This document shows positions 49,372 to 58,234 of a DNA stretch of 64,000 bases, in pieces. The notes beneath the pieces are model-generated. The model searched no databases and was not told where the DNA came from. It saw nothing but the letters and a program-made list of their open reading frames with translations. Each line of letters starts with the position of its first letter. The first letter of the stretch is position 1. Source of the stretch: Moritella sp. F3 (GTDB taxonomy: Bacteria > Pseudomonadota > Gammaproteobacteria > Enterobacterales > Moritellaceae); contig NZ_BLRL01000002.1 of NCBI RefSeq assembly GCF_015082335.1, positions 636,824 to 700,823 on the forward strand. The letters are read 5' to 3'. The position numbers and the translations under genes are program-made.

Positions 49372-50613
49372 TTAAGCCAATAAACCCATCATAGAAAGAA
49401 CCTGAAAACTAACCACACATACAGCAAATGCCAATACTGCCACCATACGAGCATGGCCACCGGGTACTAGGAAGTCAGTAGTCGGTAAATGTTTACGAGC
49501 CTGAAATGCTAACGCGACAGGCGTAAATAAAGCGAATACCGCAGCAGCAAAACCCGCATAACCAATCGCATAAATAAAGCCATTAGGAAATAATACTCCA
49601 CCAATCATCGGTGGTACAAAAGTAACTAATGCCGTTTTACTACGTCCAGATAAAGTGTCATCCAATTTAAGCAGGTCGGTTAAGAAATCAAACAAGCCTA
49701 ACGCCACACCCAAAAATGATGTCGCAACAGCAAAGTTAGCAAACAACTGTAACGTCACTGCCAGCGTTGCACCTGAACCAGCAGACTCTAATGCCGATAC
49801 TAACGCGCCCATGTTACCGCCAGCAGCAATCACACTAGCAAAGCCATCACGGCCTATAACAGTAAAGCTGGCTAACAACCAAATTAAATAAATAGTAAGC
49901 GCTAGCAAACTACCATAGCGAATTGAGCTAACAACTTTCGAGCTGTCTTTGTTGTAGTATTTAACCAAGCTTGGGATATTAGAATGAAAACCAAAGCACA
50001 CCATTAGCGACGGGATTGCAGCCCAACTATAAGGTAGACGCTCAGTCATTTCAGCAAGCGGCTGTAATAATGAAAAGTCAGCACCGCTCAGTAAGCTGTA
50101 AATAGCAATACTAAACGTGATCACCATGCCACCTAACATTGCAGACGTAAAACGGTCAACAGCCTTAGTACTAAAGCTCACGATCAGACCAAGCAACACA
50201 GCAAATACAAAGCTAGCTACAGACTGATCGATATTGATACCTAAGCCTGACTGTAAACTGTGTCCAAGCATTGAGCCACCGCCAGAAATATACGCATAAA
50301 CCAAGATGTAGCTAACGAACAATACAGACAAACCATTTAGCATGCGCAATGACGTAGGTAATAATGCTTTGGTCATCGAATCGAAATTCACACCATGCTT
50401 AAATTTTTGATTTGCTTCTAGTAAGTACAATGCAGAACTGTACATACAATACCAAGACACACATAAGAACAATACCGCCCAACCAAACCACATGTTTGAG
50501 GTTAATACTGGCAGAGAGAACATCCCAGCACCAATGCTGGTACCTGTAATAATAAATACACCACCGAATGCCGATGGTTGTGCGTCCTGATTTGCTGTCA
50601 TTACTTCCGACAT
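49372..50613 (-). CDS. mtr: Aromatic amino acid permease of the HAAAP family, probable Mtr
   Basis: The 413-residue product has about 11 transmembrane helices and the family start GGVFIITGTSIGAGMFSLP, similar to Mtr and TyrP. The gene is directly behind trpR (4-bp gap) with GGAAG before ATG 50613. This context favours a tryptophan permease under TrpR control. TyrP cannot be ruled out from sequence alone. Confidence 0.85.
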   Translation of the reverse strand: MSEVMTANQDAQPSAFGGVFIITGTSIGAGMFSLPVLTSNMWFGWAVLFLCVSWYCMYSSALYLLEANQKFKHGVNFDSMTKALLPTSLRMLNGLSVLFVSYILVYAYISGGGSMLGHSLQSGLGINIDQSVASFVFAVLLGLIVSFSTKAVDRFTSAMLGGMVITFSIAIYSLLSGADFSLLQPLAEMTERLPYSWAAIPSLMVCFGFHSNIPSLVKYYNKDSSKVVSSIRYGSLLALTIYLIWLLASFTVIGRDGFASVIAAGGNMGALVSALESAGSGATLAVTLQLFANFAVATSFLGVALGLFDFLTDLLKLDDTLSGRSKTALVTFVPPMIGGVLFPNGFIYAIGYAGFAAAVFALFTPVALAFQARKHLPTTDFLVPGGHARMVAVLAFAVCVVSFQVLSMMGLLA

Positions 50614-50617
50614 AGTC

Positions 50618-50887
50618 TTACTTCCCAATTAATAATGTTTGTAATAATTTCTTTTCTTTTTCACTCATTGATTTCAAGTTATTAGAACCACGAGTAATAG
50701 TAGCAATGCTGATACCGTGTATTTTAGCTATTTCACGCTGTGATCGCTGTGCAAGTAATAGTTCTTTATAAACCAAAGTACGTGCATTAATAGCGTTTAA
50801 TTCTTCTGGTGAAAGCAGTAAAGGTAAAATTAGAGATATGTCTTCCTCACTAGAGATCGTACGGAATAATTCATTAATCATCATCAA
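50618..50887 (-). CDS. trpR: Trp operon repressor TrpR
   Basis: The 89-residue product has the TrpR core (LLSPEELNAINARTLVYKELL) and the helix-turn-helix QREIAKIHGISIATITRGSN, nearly as in E. coli (AGIATITRGSN). With bound tryptophan it represses tryptophan synthesis and uptake genes. It is about 19 residues shorter than E. coli TrpR at the N-terminus. AAGG lies 7 nt before ATG 50887. Confidence 0.95.
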   Translation of the reverse strand: MMMINELFRTISSEEDISLILPLLLSPEELNAINARTLVYKELLLAQRSQREIAKIHGISIATITRGSNNLKSMSEKEKKLLQTLLIGK

Positions 50888-51215
50888 TAAACCTTGCTGT
50901 TAAACTGTAATGACGTAATGGTACAGCATTACACACTTGACGATCAAGTTTAATGTGAATATCACAAAGATCCGCGTTACATTATATAATCAACAATATA
51001 TGAAATAAATTGCACAAATTTACACCTGGAGATACAATATTCAATAATATTTTATTCTTATATAAATAATTCTTACATAAATAGATTACTCTAGGTGCCT
51101 GGATGATTTGGTTATCACTACAAGCAATTAAACTTCTGATTGTATTATCTCTTTTAGCTAAACATAAAATTGAGCAGAAATATAACACCTAACGCTTTAG
51201 TACCAAGGACAATAA
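50888..51215. other. Intergenic region of 328 bp between trpR and the XRE gene
   Basis: It contains palindromes at 50914-50931 and 50934-50948 near trpR, then AT-rich sequence. No gene is seen. Confidence 0.55.
50914..50948 (-). promoter_or_regulatory. Two palindromes upstream of trpR, candidate operators
   Basis: GTAATG/CATTAC with 6 bp between (50914-50931) and ACTTGA/TCAAGT with 3 bp between (50934-50948) lie 27-61 bp before trpR. E. coli TrpR autoregulates its own promoter, so these are candidates, though they do not match the E. coli ACTAGT core. Confidence 0.4.
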
Positions 51216-51974
51216 ATGTTTAAAAAAGAAGGTTTTGGCACTAAGCTACGTCAGACTCGTAAAGACAATAAACTGTCTCAGTTTGACTTTGTATCACAGC
51301 TAGCTAATTCACATAAAGAATTTACAGGTCTGTCACAGACCACATTATCTCTCTGGGAAAATGGCAAACGTGAACCCTCTTTTTTACGCCGTATCGCTAT
51401 AGCTCGCTTTTTTGCGGAAGGTTATGAGATGAGTGAGCAAGAAAAAAAATTCGTTAGTAAAACCAAAGCCACCGAAGTCGGCGGCAGACCCGCATTTTAT
51501 CCGGTTAATATTACAGATATTGTTGCTGTAGACTTTGCTAGCTTGAGCGAGAAACAAGCGGACGTTGTGCATAAAGGGCATGAGCATTTTTATAATGAAG
51601 CGCTAACAGAAACAATGGCTGCTTTTCCACCAGCTCACTACACTGTTAGCTTATTGATGAATGAGAATGCAATCGTCGGGCATTACATTGCCAGTAATAG
51701 CGGTATGATCGTTTCTTTCTGTTTCATTGATAACAGTGTGGCGATTAAGATGGTGTTGGATTTAGATGGTAAGTTCACGACTGTGGTACTACCAACCCGC
51801 ACACCAGCAATTGCGTCATTCTTTCAAGATCTGCACTTTGAACCTTACCCTACGGCATCACGCGTTAAGTTTTATAAAGGCTGCTTAAAAGACCTTTACA
51901 AGAACCCTTTCTTCAAAGACCTGCTAAACAATAACGCGGATCTAGTGCGTTTTAGTAAAGCGCAGAAGGGCTAA
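51216..51974 (+). CDS. XRE-family regulator with an unrecognised C-terminal domain
   Basis: The 252-residue product has an N-terminal helix-turn-helix (KLRQTRKDNKLSQFDFVSQL, TGLSQTTLSLWENGKREPS). Residues about 85-250 form a mixed alpha/beta region that I do not recognise, containing FPPAHYTVSLLMNENAIVGHY and SRVKFYKGC. It could be an effector domain of acyltransferase-like shape, but no clear acetyl-CoA motif is visible. It is monocistronic, followed by a strong terminator. Confidence 0.75.
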   Translation: MFKKEGFGTKLRQTRKDNKLSQFDFVSQLANSHKEFTGLSQTTLSLWENGKREPSFLRRIAIARFFAEGYEMSEQEKKFVSKTKATEVGGRPAFYPVNITDIVAVDFASLSEKQADVVHKGHEHFYNEALTETMAAFPPAHYTVSLLMNENAIVGHYIASNSGMIVSFCFIDNSVAIKMVLDLDGKFTTVVLPTRTPAIASFFQDLHFEPYPTASRVKFYKGCLKDLYKNPFFKDLLNNNADLVRFSKAQKG

Positions 51975-52022
51975 ACGAATAAGACTCATGCTTCTGATGA
52001 CTTATTAACATACGTTATAACG

Positions 52023-52058
52023 AAAAAGGCCCAGCTAATAAATTAGCTGGGCCTTTTT
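52023..52058. terminator. Bidirectional intrinsic terminator
   Basis: Perfect 17-bp arms (AAAAAGGCCCAGCTAAT and its complement) with a 2-nt loop separate the XRE gene from convergent fadL. Confidence 0.92.
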
Positions 52059-52082
52059 GCATCTATCTAAAATTAACTCAGA

Positions 52083-53369
52083 TTAGAATACCATGTTCAT
52101 TTGTGCTGAAACAATAATTGCTGTTGCTGTTGAAGTGAATTCTTCAAGGTTCGCAGTCGGTCCTTCTTCTTCTTCAAAAGTAACCTCTTCACCTAAGATA
52201 TAAGCGGCGCCAAGATCAAAACTCATTGTTTCACTTGCCGCATAGCTCATACCCGCAGAGATTTGATGGCGGTTAGTATCAGGCATTGAAACAATCGCTT
52301 CACCAGCTTGCTGATCATATGCATAACCAGCACGCAATGTTACAGACTCAGAAACATAAGCCGTTGCACCTACCGCATAGCGCATGCTATCTGAATAATG
52401 TAAATCTTTCTGGAAACATACGCCATTCTCAAATGGGTCAAATGGTGAATTAGGATTACTCCCACAATCATTACTGGTTGCTTTTAATTCTTCTAATGAG
52501 CTCCATTGTGTCCACATAGCACTATAATGCACAGCAAAAATATCGGTCAACTTATGATAACCAGCTAATTCAGCAATAGCAGGTAAAGTTATATCTACAG
52601 TACCAGTGACTGTTTCAGGATCTGCAGGTTTAAATATTCCTGACTCTCCAGGAGAAAAAGCACCACTCCCCGAAAAGTCACCTTCAAAACCCATATCTAC
52701 TGAAGAGCGATACGTTAATGCTAAACGGTTATTTTCATTAAACGTAAGTAGAGTACCCACATTCCAACCATGACCTATAGCATTACCCGCCATATCAAAT
52801 TTACCAAGGCTAAAACCTCTCTTCATTTCAGCTTGACCAACTACTAGGTCATAACCAGCACCAATGCTTAATAAATCATTTACTTTATAAGCAATGTTGA
52901 AGCTGCTATCAATGGTAATGATACCTGTTGTACCACCAATATCACCATAAGCAAATTCATCACTTATTTCAGTGCCTGTACCGTAATTTGAGAACATAGC
53001 AAAACCAACGGCTACTTTATCGTTGATAGGCATAATAGCGGCAAAACTTGGCACGAATTGGTTTGGAGCGTAATCTTCTTCAGTTTTCTTTTCTGCGCCA
53101 TCGGTATAATCGGTATTAACATCAGGGGCAATGAAAGCAAGTTGACTTGATACCGTTATTTCATCAAACATCATCATTGCAGCCGGGTTTTTAGTGAGTA
53201 CTAAAGCAGTATCGGCGATTGCGCCTTCACCTGCGTTTGCACGGCCTAAACCTGTTGCTGAATGTTCACCAACTTGGAAACCAGCTGCTAGTGCAGATAC
53301 TGACGTAGTTGCTAATGCCAGCGCGATTGCTGAACCAAGGTATGAAGTCACTCTCAAATTGCGTTTCAT
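52083..53369 (-). CDS. fadL: Long-chain fatty acid outer-membrane transporter FadL
   Basis: The 428-residue product has a signal peptide ending ALAAGF and the FadL start GFQVGEHSATGLGRANAGEG and NPAAMM. A 14-strand barrel pattern follows, ending in MVF. It lets long-chain fatty acids cross the outer membrane. AGGA precedes ATG 53369. A large palindrome stands upstream. Confidence 0.93.
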   Translation of the reverse strand: MKRNLRVTSYLGSAIALALATTSVSALAAGFQVGEHSATGLGRANAGEGAIADTALVLTKNPAAMMMFDEITVSSQLAFIAPDVNTDYTDGAEKKTEEDYAPNQFVPSFAAIMPINDKVAVGFAMFSNYGTGTEISDEFAYGDIGGTTGIITIDSSFNIAYKVNDLLSIGAGYDLVVGQAEMKRGFSLGKFDMAGNAIGHGWNVGTLLTFNENNRLALTYRSSVDMGFEGDFSGSGAFSPGESGIFKPADPETVTGTVDITLPAIAELAGYHKLTDIFAVHYSAMWTQWSSLEELKATSNDCGSNPNSPFDPFENGVCFQKDLHYSDSMRYAVGATAYVSESVTLRAGYAYDQQAGEAIVSMPDTNRHQISAGMSYAASETMSFDLGAAYILGEEVTFEEEEGPTANLEEFTSTATAIIVSAQMNMVF

Positions 53370-53788
53370 TACAAAATCCTGTTGTTTTTATTGGGTATGC
53401 CGAGGATGTTAAAGCGTTGTGACAGGTTGTAATATATCGTTTAGGATAAATTTTACCTAAACGACATATTTACCCATAAAGAGGGTACTTTAGTTAAAGT
53501 TAACGTATTTTATCGACACGTTCACGACAAATAACCTAGTGCATAAACTCTAAACTGAGATTTGAAGTTTAAATAATAAGAAAAATCCTACTAATGACGC
53601 TAATAACAGGAGGGAAATTACATATTTCAGTAGCAACGCACGAATGTGTTATTATAACGTCCTGTTTGAAATCCAGTTCGACAATTAATGGCCAACAGTC
53701 TTAGTTGTCCATACGAAAAAACAACCAGTTACAATTACCACGACGTAAATGAAGTCATCAAATTAAATAACGACAAGAGCTATTCATA
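53370..53788. other. Intergenic region of 419 bp between fadL and the Nudix gene
   Basis: It holds the palindrome at 53437-53464 and both divergent promoters. I see no additional gene. Confidence 0.55.
53437..53464 (-). promoter_or_regulatory. Large palindrome upstream of fadL, candidate operator
   Basis: Perfect 9-bp arms TCGTTTAGG/CCTAAACGA surround ATAAATTTTA, which is itself nearly symmetric. The site is 68-95 bp before the fadL start. It does not look like the E. coli FadR site. Confidence 0.55.
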
Positions 53789-54319
53789 ATGATCAACCAA
53801 ATGTCCGTCCTTCGTTCTACAGTTCACCCAGATGTCACAGCACCTAAAAATACAGATCAACGAATTGCTGCACGTGGCATCATTACTCAAGGTGAAGAGA
53901 TCTTACTTATCTTCACCGCCCGCTACCATGATTACAGCTTACCCGGTGGCGGCATGCATGAAGGTGAAGACATTGTTAGCGCGCTAATTCGTGAAGTAGA
54001 AGAAGAGACTGGCGCTGAAAACATTCATAACGTCGTCCCTTACGGTTGTTATGAAGAAATGCGCCCTTGGTATAAAGGTGGCTTTGACAGTATTCAAATG
54101 CTTTCCTACTGCTTTACTTGCGATGCCAACAAACAGTTAGGCTCGCCAAGATTAGAAGAAAACGAAATCAAAAATGGGGTGAGCGCAATGTGGATCAACA
54201 TCCATGAAGCTATTGCACATAATCTTGAAGTAATCAAAAGCTATCCAAAAGCGGGTTTATCCATTGAACGTGAAACCTATCTATTACAAAAAATAGCGAA
54301 AGAGCTTGTAGCGGCATAA
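53789..54319 (+). CDS. Nudix hydrolase
   Basis: The 176-residue product has the complete Nudix box GGGMHEGEDIVSALIREVEE plus ETGAE (G-x5-E-x7-REVEEETG) near residues 53-77. It should hydrolyse a nucleoside diphosphate derivative with Mg2+. The substrate is unknown. The ribosome-binding site is weak, and ATG at residue 5 is an alternative start. Confidence 0.88.
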   Translation: MINQMSVLRSTVHPDVTAPKNTDQRIAARGIITQGEEILLIFTARYHDYSLPGGGMHEGEDIVSALIREVEEETGAENIHNVVPYGCYEEMRPWYKGGFDSIQMLSYCFTCDANKQLGSPRLEENEIKNGVSAMWINIHEAIAHNLEVIKSYPKAGLSIERETYLLQKIAKELVAA

Positions 54320-54441
54320 TCATTTATCTTAAATAAGATAGCCACAAATATATTGTAAATTTACTACTGGTTGTTATTAGTTGTGCAACTACCTTTATTG
54401 TATTCTTAACTTAAGGATAGAATTCAATAAAGGTATCACCC

Positions 54442-55941
54442 ATGCAATCAGAATTTAAATCTCAAATTAATATGCTACTGCTCGGCCTAGACATTATGAC
54501 AGGCCTCTTCATTCTAGCCCTCATTGGTGGGATCATCAGTATTATCTACATGTACATTGTAGATAAGGGGCAAACTAAACAAGCCATCCGACATAACTAC
54601 CCTGTCATCGGTCGGTTCCGATACTTATTTGAAAAACAAGGCGAATTCTTCCGCCAATATTTCTTCGCACAAGATCGTGAAGAAATGCCCTTCAACCGTG
54701 CTGAACGCTCTTGGGTTTACCGTGCTGCAAAAAATGTCGATAGAACCATCGCGTTTGGCTCCACCCGTAACCTCGATCAAGTCGGCACGATCATGTTCAT
54801 GAATTGTGCCTTTCCAACACTTACTGAAGATGCGATCCCGCCGAAGGAGGTTACGATTGGCGCCAATTGCACTACCCCATATGCAACAAATTCTCTCTTC
54901 AATATTTCAGGAATGAGCTATGGCGCTATTTCAAAGCCCGCTGTATTAGCATTATCCCATGGCGCTAAACAGGCTGGTTGCTGGTTGAATACCGGTGAAG
55001 GTGGTTTATCTCCCCATCATCTTGCAGGTGGTGCCGATCTTGTTTATCAAATAGGCACAGCCAAATATGGGGTTCGTGATGACAATGGCCAACTAAGTGA
55101 TGAAAAATTAAAATCCATTGCAGCAATAGAACAAATTAAGATGTTCGAAATAAAACTCAGCCAAGGTGCTAAACCAGGTAAGGGCGGCATTTTACCTGGG
55201 AAAAAAGTCACGCCTGAAATCGCCAAGATCCGTGGGATCCCAGCCGGTGAAGATTCGATCAGCCCTAACGCTCACCCAGAAATGAAAAATGTCGGTGATA
55301 TTCTTGATATAATTGCTCGGATTCGCCAAGTAACAGGTAAACCAGTAGGCCTGAAGTTTGTACTTGGTCACAGCCAGTGGATGGATGATTTATTAACAGA
55401 AGTAAATAAACGAGGTGTCAATTCAGCGCCAGACTTTATGACATTAGATAGTGCAGATGGCGGTACAGGCGCAGCACCACAACCCTTAATGGACTACGTC
55501 GGGTTGCCATTAAAAGAAAGCTTACCTTTATTAGTGAATATGCTAGAGAAATATAACTTACGTGAACAAGTTAAAGTCATCGCATCAGGAAAATTAATAA
55601 CCCCGTCCAAAGTAGCCTGGGCATTAGCGGTTGGCGCTGATTTTATCGTATCTGCTCGCGGTAATATGTTTGCACTCGGCTGCATTCAGGCTTTACAGTG
55701 CAATAAAAATACCTGCCCAACAGGAATTACAACGCACAACCCCAAGCTACAAGAAGGATTGAACGTACAAGACAAAGCACAACGGATCGCCAACTATAAT
55801 AAATACATCCATTATGGTGTGGGATTAATTGCGCATTCTTGCGGTGTCAATGAACCGCGTAAACTCCGTCGCGATCATGTGCGTATTGTCACTGAAAATG
55901 GTCTTTCTATCGCACTTGATAAGCTTTATCCGATAGAATAA
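54442..55941 (+). CDS. FMN-binding glutamate synthase family protein
   Basis: The 499-residue product has one or two N-terminal membrane helices (about residues 15-40). A glutamate synthase central/FMN domain follows: NISGMSYGAISKPAVLALSHGA, NTGEGGLSPHH, LDSADGGTGAAP, and a cysteine motif CIQALQCNKNTCPTGITTH. It lacks the amidotransferase part of GltB, so it is not a full glutamate synthase. AAAGG precedes ATG 54442. The reaction is unknown. Confidence 0.88.
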   Translation: MQSEFKSQINMLLLGLDIMTGLFILALIGGIISIIYMYIVDKGQTKQAIRHNYPVIGRFRYLFEKQGEFFRQYFFAQDREEMPFNRAERSWVYRAAKNVDRTIAFGSTRNLDQVGTIMFMNCAFPTLTEDAIPPKEVTIGANCTTPYATNSLFNISGMSYGAISKPAVLALSHGAKQAGCWLNTGEGGLSPHHLAGGADLVYQIGTAKYGVRDDNGQLSDEKLKSIAAIEQIKMFEIKLSQGAKPGKGGILPGKKVTPEIAKIRGIPAGEDSISPNAHPEMKNVGDILDIIARIRQVTGKPVGLKFVLGHSQWMDDLLTEVNKRGVNSAPDFMTLDSADGGTGAAPQPLMDYVGLPLKESLPLLVNMLEKYNLREQVKVIASGKLITPSKVAWALAVGADFIVSARGNMFALGCIQALQCNKNTCPTGITTHNPKLQEGLNVQDKAQRIANYNKYIHYGVGLIAHSCGVNEPRKLRRDHVRIVTENGLSIALDKLYPIE

Positions 55942-56104
55942 ATAACTCCTCAAGCTGAGCTTAGGTTTTTGTTTTTAATACTTTTTAACCAATTTCAAAT
56001 CTAAGCTAAAATAACTTGTTCTCTTGGTTAATATTTCTAATAGTTCAGCGTATAACTGTATTCCTGGCAACCGATTTTAACGATCGTAAAGAAAGGGAAT
56101 TAAA

Positions 56105-56608
56105 ATGAAGCTATTAGTCAAACAAAACGTGGGGGATATTCATAAAGACCACTTGAAAATTTTAGACAATGTTATCACCTTCTTACAATACAATATTGAT
56201 GACCTTGAATTCCTTCCTTTTAACCTCGGTGAAGAACAAGATGATTACCAGCAAGCTTTTCAGCGACAAACTGGGATCATCTTTACGCCTGCTAATTATC
56301 GTCATTATCGCTTACGCTTATTATCGGTTGTTGATGCGCTGCTTTATATCCATACATCATCTAATGATAGTGATGCTTATGAACTTTCTTACAATTTAAG
56401 CTCCATCCATCCTAAACCGGTATTTTTTGCAGTCTGGCGTGGTGCTCCAATCAAAAGCCCACTGCTAAAAGAACTAGATCAAGACTACCCTGTTACCTAT
56501 TGCCAGTTCAGTCACCCGAGAGAACTACTCGAGGGTTTTAAACTGTTTTTACAAAAACACGGCAAAGCAATGCCAAACAATCAATTTGAAAAAGAATTGA
56601 TATCCTGA
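56105..56608 (+). CDS. Hypothetical protein, 167 residues
   Basis: I do not recognise this protein. It has no signal peptide or membrane helix and one Cys. The middle part (VVDALLYIHTSSNDSDAYEL, then SIHPKPVFFAVWRGAPIKSP) looks like a Rossmann-type alpha/beta core. Its pattern of a 'DALLYIH' strand, polar loop, helix and 'KPVFF' strand recalls nucleoside-deoxyribosyltransferase- or TIR-like folds, but this is a weak impression. AAGGG precedes ATG 56105. It is probably a single-gene unit ahead of the Rrf2 gene. Confidence 0.6.
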   Translation: MKLLVKQNVGDIHKDHLKILDNVITFLQYNIDDLEFLPFNLGEEQDDYQQAFQRQTGIIFTPANYRHYRLRLLSVVDALLYIHTSSNDSDAYELSYNLSSIHPKPVFFAVWRGAPIKSPLLKELDQDYPVTYCQFSHPRELLEGFKLFLQKHGKAMPNNQFEKELIS

Positions 56609-56671
56609 ATTCAATGATAAAGGTAATTTCTAGTGCTCTCTAAGCATAATTAATTTTCAATAACTCTGGTT

Positions 56672-57118
56672 ATGGTGATAAAAGTGAAGATAACGACTTA
56701 TACAGATTTTGGTATACGCACATTAATGTATTTATCCACGCTACCAAAAGGACAACGTTCAAGTTCTGCAGAAGTAGCTGATGTATATCAAGCATCACGA
56801 AACCATATTGCAAAAGTGATTGCTCACCTCTCTTCGTTAGACTACATCAAATCATCTCGTGGAAAAAATGGCGGGATATGGTTAGCAAAATCAGCATCCG
56901 AAATTAATGTTGGGCAGTTGGTTCGCGCATTAGAAAATAATTTAAGAGGGTTTGATGATAATACTTCAGACAACGACCTAGTGCCTACTTATCAGTTAAA
57001 AAATGTATTACAAACCGGTATAGATGCTTTTCTTAACACACTTGATCAATACAGTCTTGCTGACTTACTTGATGAACAGCATGAATTTGAATCATTGTGC
57101 TATATGAAACAAGCCTAA
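56672..57118 (+). CDS. Rrf2/NsrR-like regulator lacking cluster cysteines
   Basis: The product of up to 148 residues matches NsrR in its DNA-binding part: TDFGIRTLMYLSTLP, EVADVYQASRNHIAKVIAHL, and SRGKNGGIWLAKSASEINVGQLVRALE. In NsrR three cysteines after this point bind an Fe-S cluster. Here the corresponding stretch (LRGFDDNTSDNDLVPTYQLK) has none, and the only Cys is near the C-terminus. The nitric-oxide sensing function is therefore unlikely to work in the usual way. The C-terminal LADLLDE block is kept. GTG 56684 behind GGTGA is an alternative start. Confidence 0.85.
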   Translation: MVIKVKITTYTDFGIRTLMYLSTLPKGQRSSSAEVADVYQASRNHIAKVIAHLSSLDYIKSSRGKNGGIWLAKSASEINVGQLVRALENNLRGFDDNTSDNDLVPTYQLKNVLQTGIDAFLNTLDQYSLADLLDEQHEFESLCYMKQA

Positions 57119-57352
57119 TCATGGTGGCAAGCGAGGATCATCTAAAATAATCGCAGGATTATCGGTATAACCTTTAAACCCGTTTTCAGCTTATTGTATT
57201 TTAAGAAAAAAATGCAATATTACTGCCTCATTTCCAACGTCTAATTGTTGACAACAATCTTTATCTGGGGCAATGTAGCGGCATAAAATACTACTTCTAG
57301 GATAGTTATTCTAGAATAAAAAACACTATTATGAATAGAAGGGAAATTTGAA

Positions 57353-57835
57353 ATGGCTTTCGATGTAAAAATACAACTCAATAAAAAATTTACTGTAGTT
57401 GCAGATATCAATACAGTTTATAACCTTTTAGCTGATGTACCAGCGTCTACAAGTCACTTCCCCGATCTAGATAATTTGATCGAAGAAGCTGCAAATACTT
57501 TCCGCTGGGAAATGAAAAAAATTGGTCTAGGTCCAATTCAACTTCAAACAATTTATGCATGTGAATACATCTGTGATGCTGCAAATAAATCGATTGTTTG
57601 GGAACCACGTGACACCGCAAATAATAGTGCAAAAGTATCAGGTAAATGGATTCTAACTGAAACGGCAACAGGCTGCGATGTTAACTTATTAACAGATGCA
57701 GTCATTACCATCCCATTGCCTAGTCTTGCTGGTATCGGCTTAAAACCAGTAGTTAAAGTTGAGTTCGAAACACTGACTAATACATATATCAAAAACCTAT
57801 CTAAAGCATTGTCTAAAGTCGCAACTACAGCATAA
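57353..57835 (+). CDS. SRPBCC (START/Bet v1-fold) protein
   Basis: The 160-residue product has the SRPBCC pattern: an N-terminal strand ending at VVADINTVYNLLADVPASTSHFPDLD, WEMKKIGLGPIQLQTIY strands, and a long C-terminal helix (FETLTNTYIKNLSKALSKV). Such proteins bind lipids or other hydrophobic molecules in a cavity. No ligand can be named. AAGGG precedes ATG 57353. A terminator follows. Confidence 0.78.
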   Translation: MAFDVKIQLNKKFTVVADINTVYNLLADVPASTSHFPDLDNLIEEAANTFRWEMKKIGLGPIQLQTIYACEYICDAANKSIVWEPRDTANNSAKVSGKWILTETATGCDVNLLTDAVITIPLPSLAGIGLKPVVKVEFETLTNTYIKNLSKALSKVATTA

Positions 57836-57872
57836 TATCGCTTTCATGACATTACATTAAACTATTCCAAAG

Positions 57873-57899
57873 CCGAGTTAGGACGCTAACTCGGTTTTT
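57873..57899 (+). terminator. Intrinsic terminator after the SRPBCC gene
   Basis: Perfect 9-bp arms CCGAGTTAG/CTAACTCGG with a GACG loop and a TTTTT tail. Confidence 0.9.
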
Positions 57900-58194
57900 A
57901 ATAGTCTATCTCCTCATCCAATGACAGCCTTCAAATTAAAACCTGCAATATTATTGTGGATCTTCTTTAGAATAAAAAACAGACAACTAACAGCCATACC
58001 ATGCAACTTTTGTAAAAAACAGCAATATACACCGCATACTCAAAATATAAGCATTTAACTCTACAGCGGCAACCCCAACTGAAATGTTTAACCAACAATT
58101 AACAATTCATAAGTATTAACTAAATAAATAACCACCATTTTAGAGTTATCCTCTGAATAAAGAGCTTATATCGGTGTTTTTAATATGTTATTAG

Positions 58195-58219
58195 TATGTA
58201 CATAACTATTATGTACATA
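58195..58219 (+). promoter_or_regulatory. Two TATGTACATA palindromes before the NSS transporter
   Basis: The identical 10-bp palindrome occurs at 58195-58204 and 58210-58219, 15 bp apart, ending 15 bp before the start codon at 58235. Candidate operator. Confidence 0.5.
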
Positions 58220-58234
58220 ACCCAGGATGGGAAA

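Larger units (their letters stand above)
57836..58234. other. Intergenic region of 399 bp
   Basis: It contains the terminator at 57873 and the TATGTACATA pair at 58195-58219. Between them the sequence is AT-rich and I see no gene. Confidence 0.55.

Noticed and set aside
54442..55941. Full-length glutamate synthase large subunit (GltB)
   Set aside because: At 499 residues it has only the FMN/central domain with a membrane-helix start and lacks the glutaminase domain.
58196..58234. N-terminal extension of the NSS transporter from ATG 58196
   Set aside because: It would read through the palindromes and has no ribosome-binding site, while ATG 58235 has AGGA at 7 nt and gives the family start.
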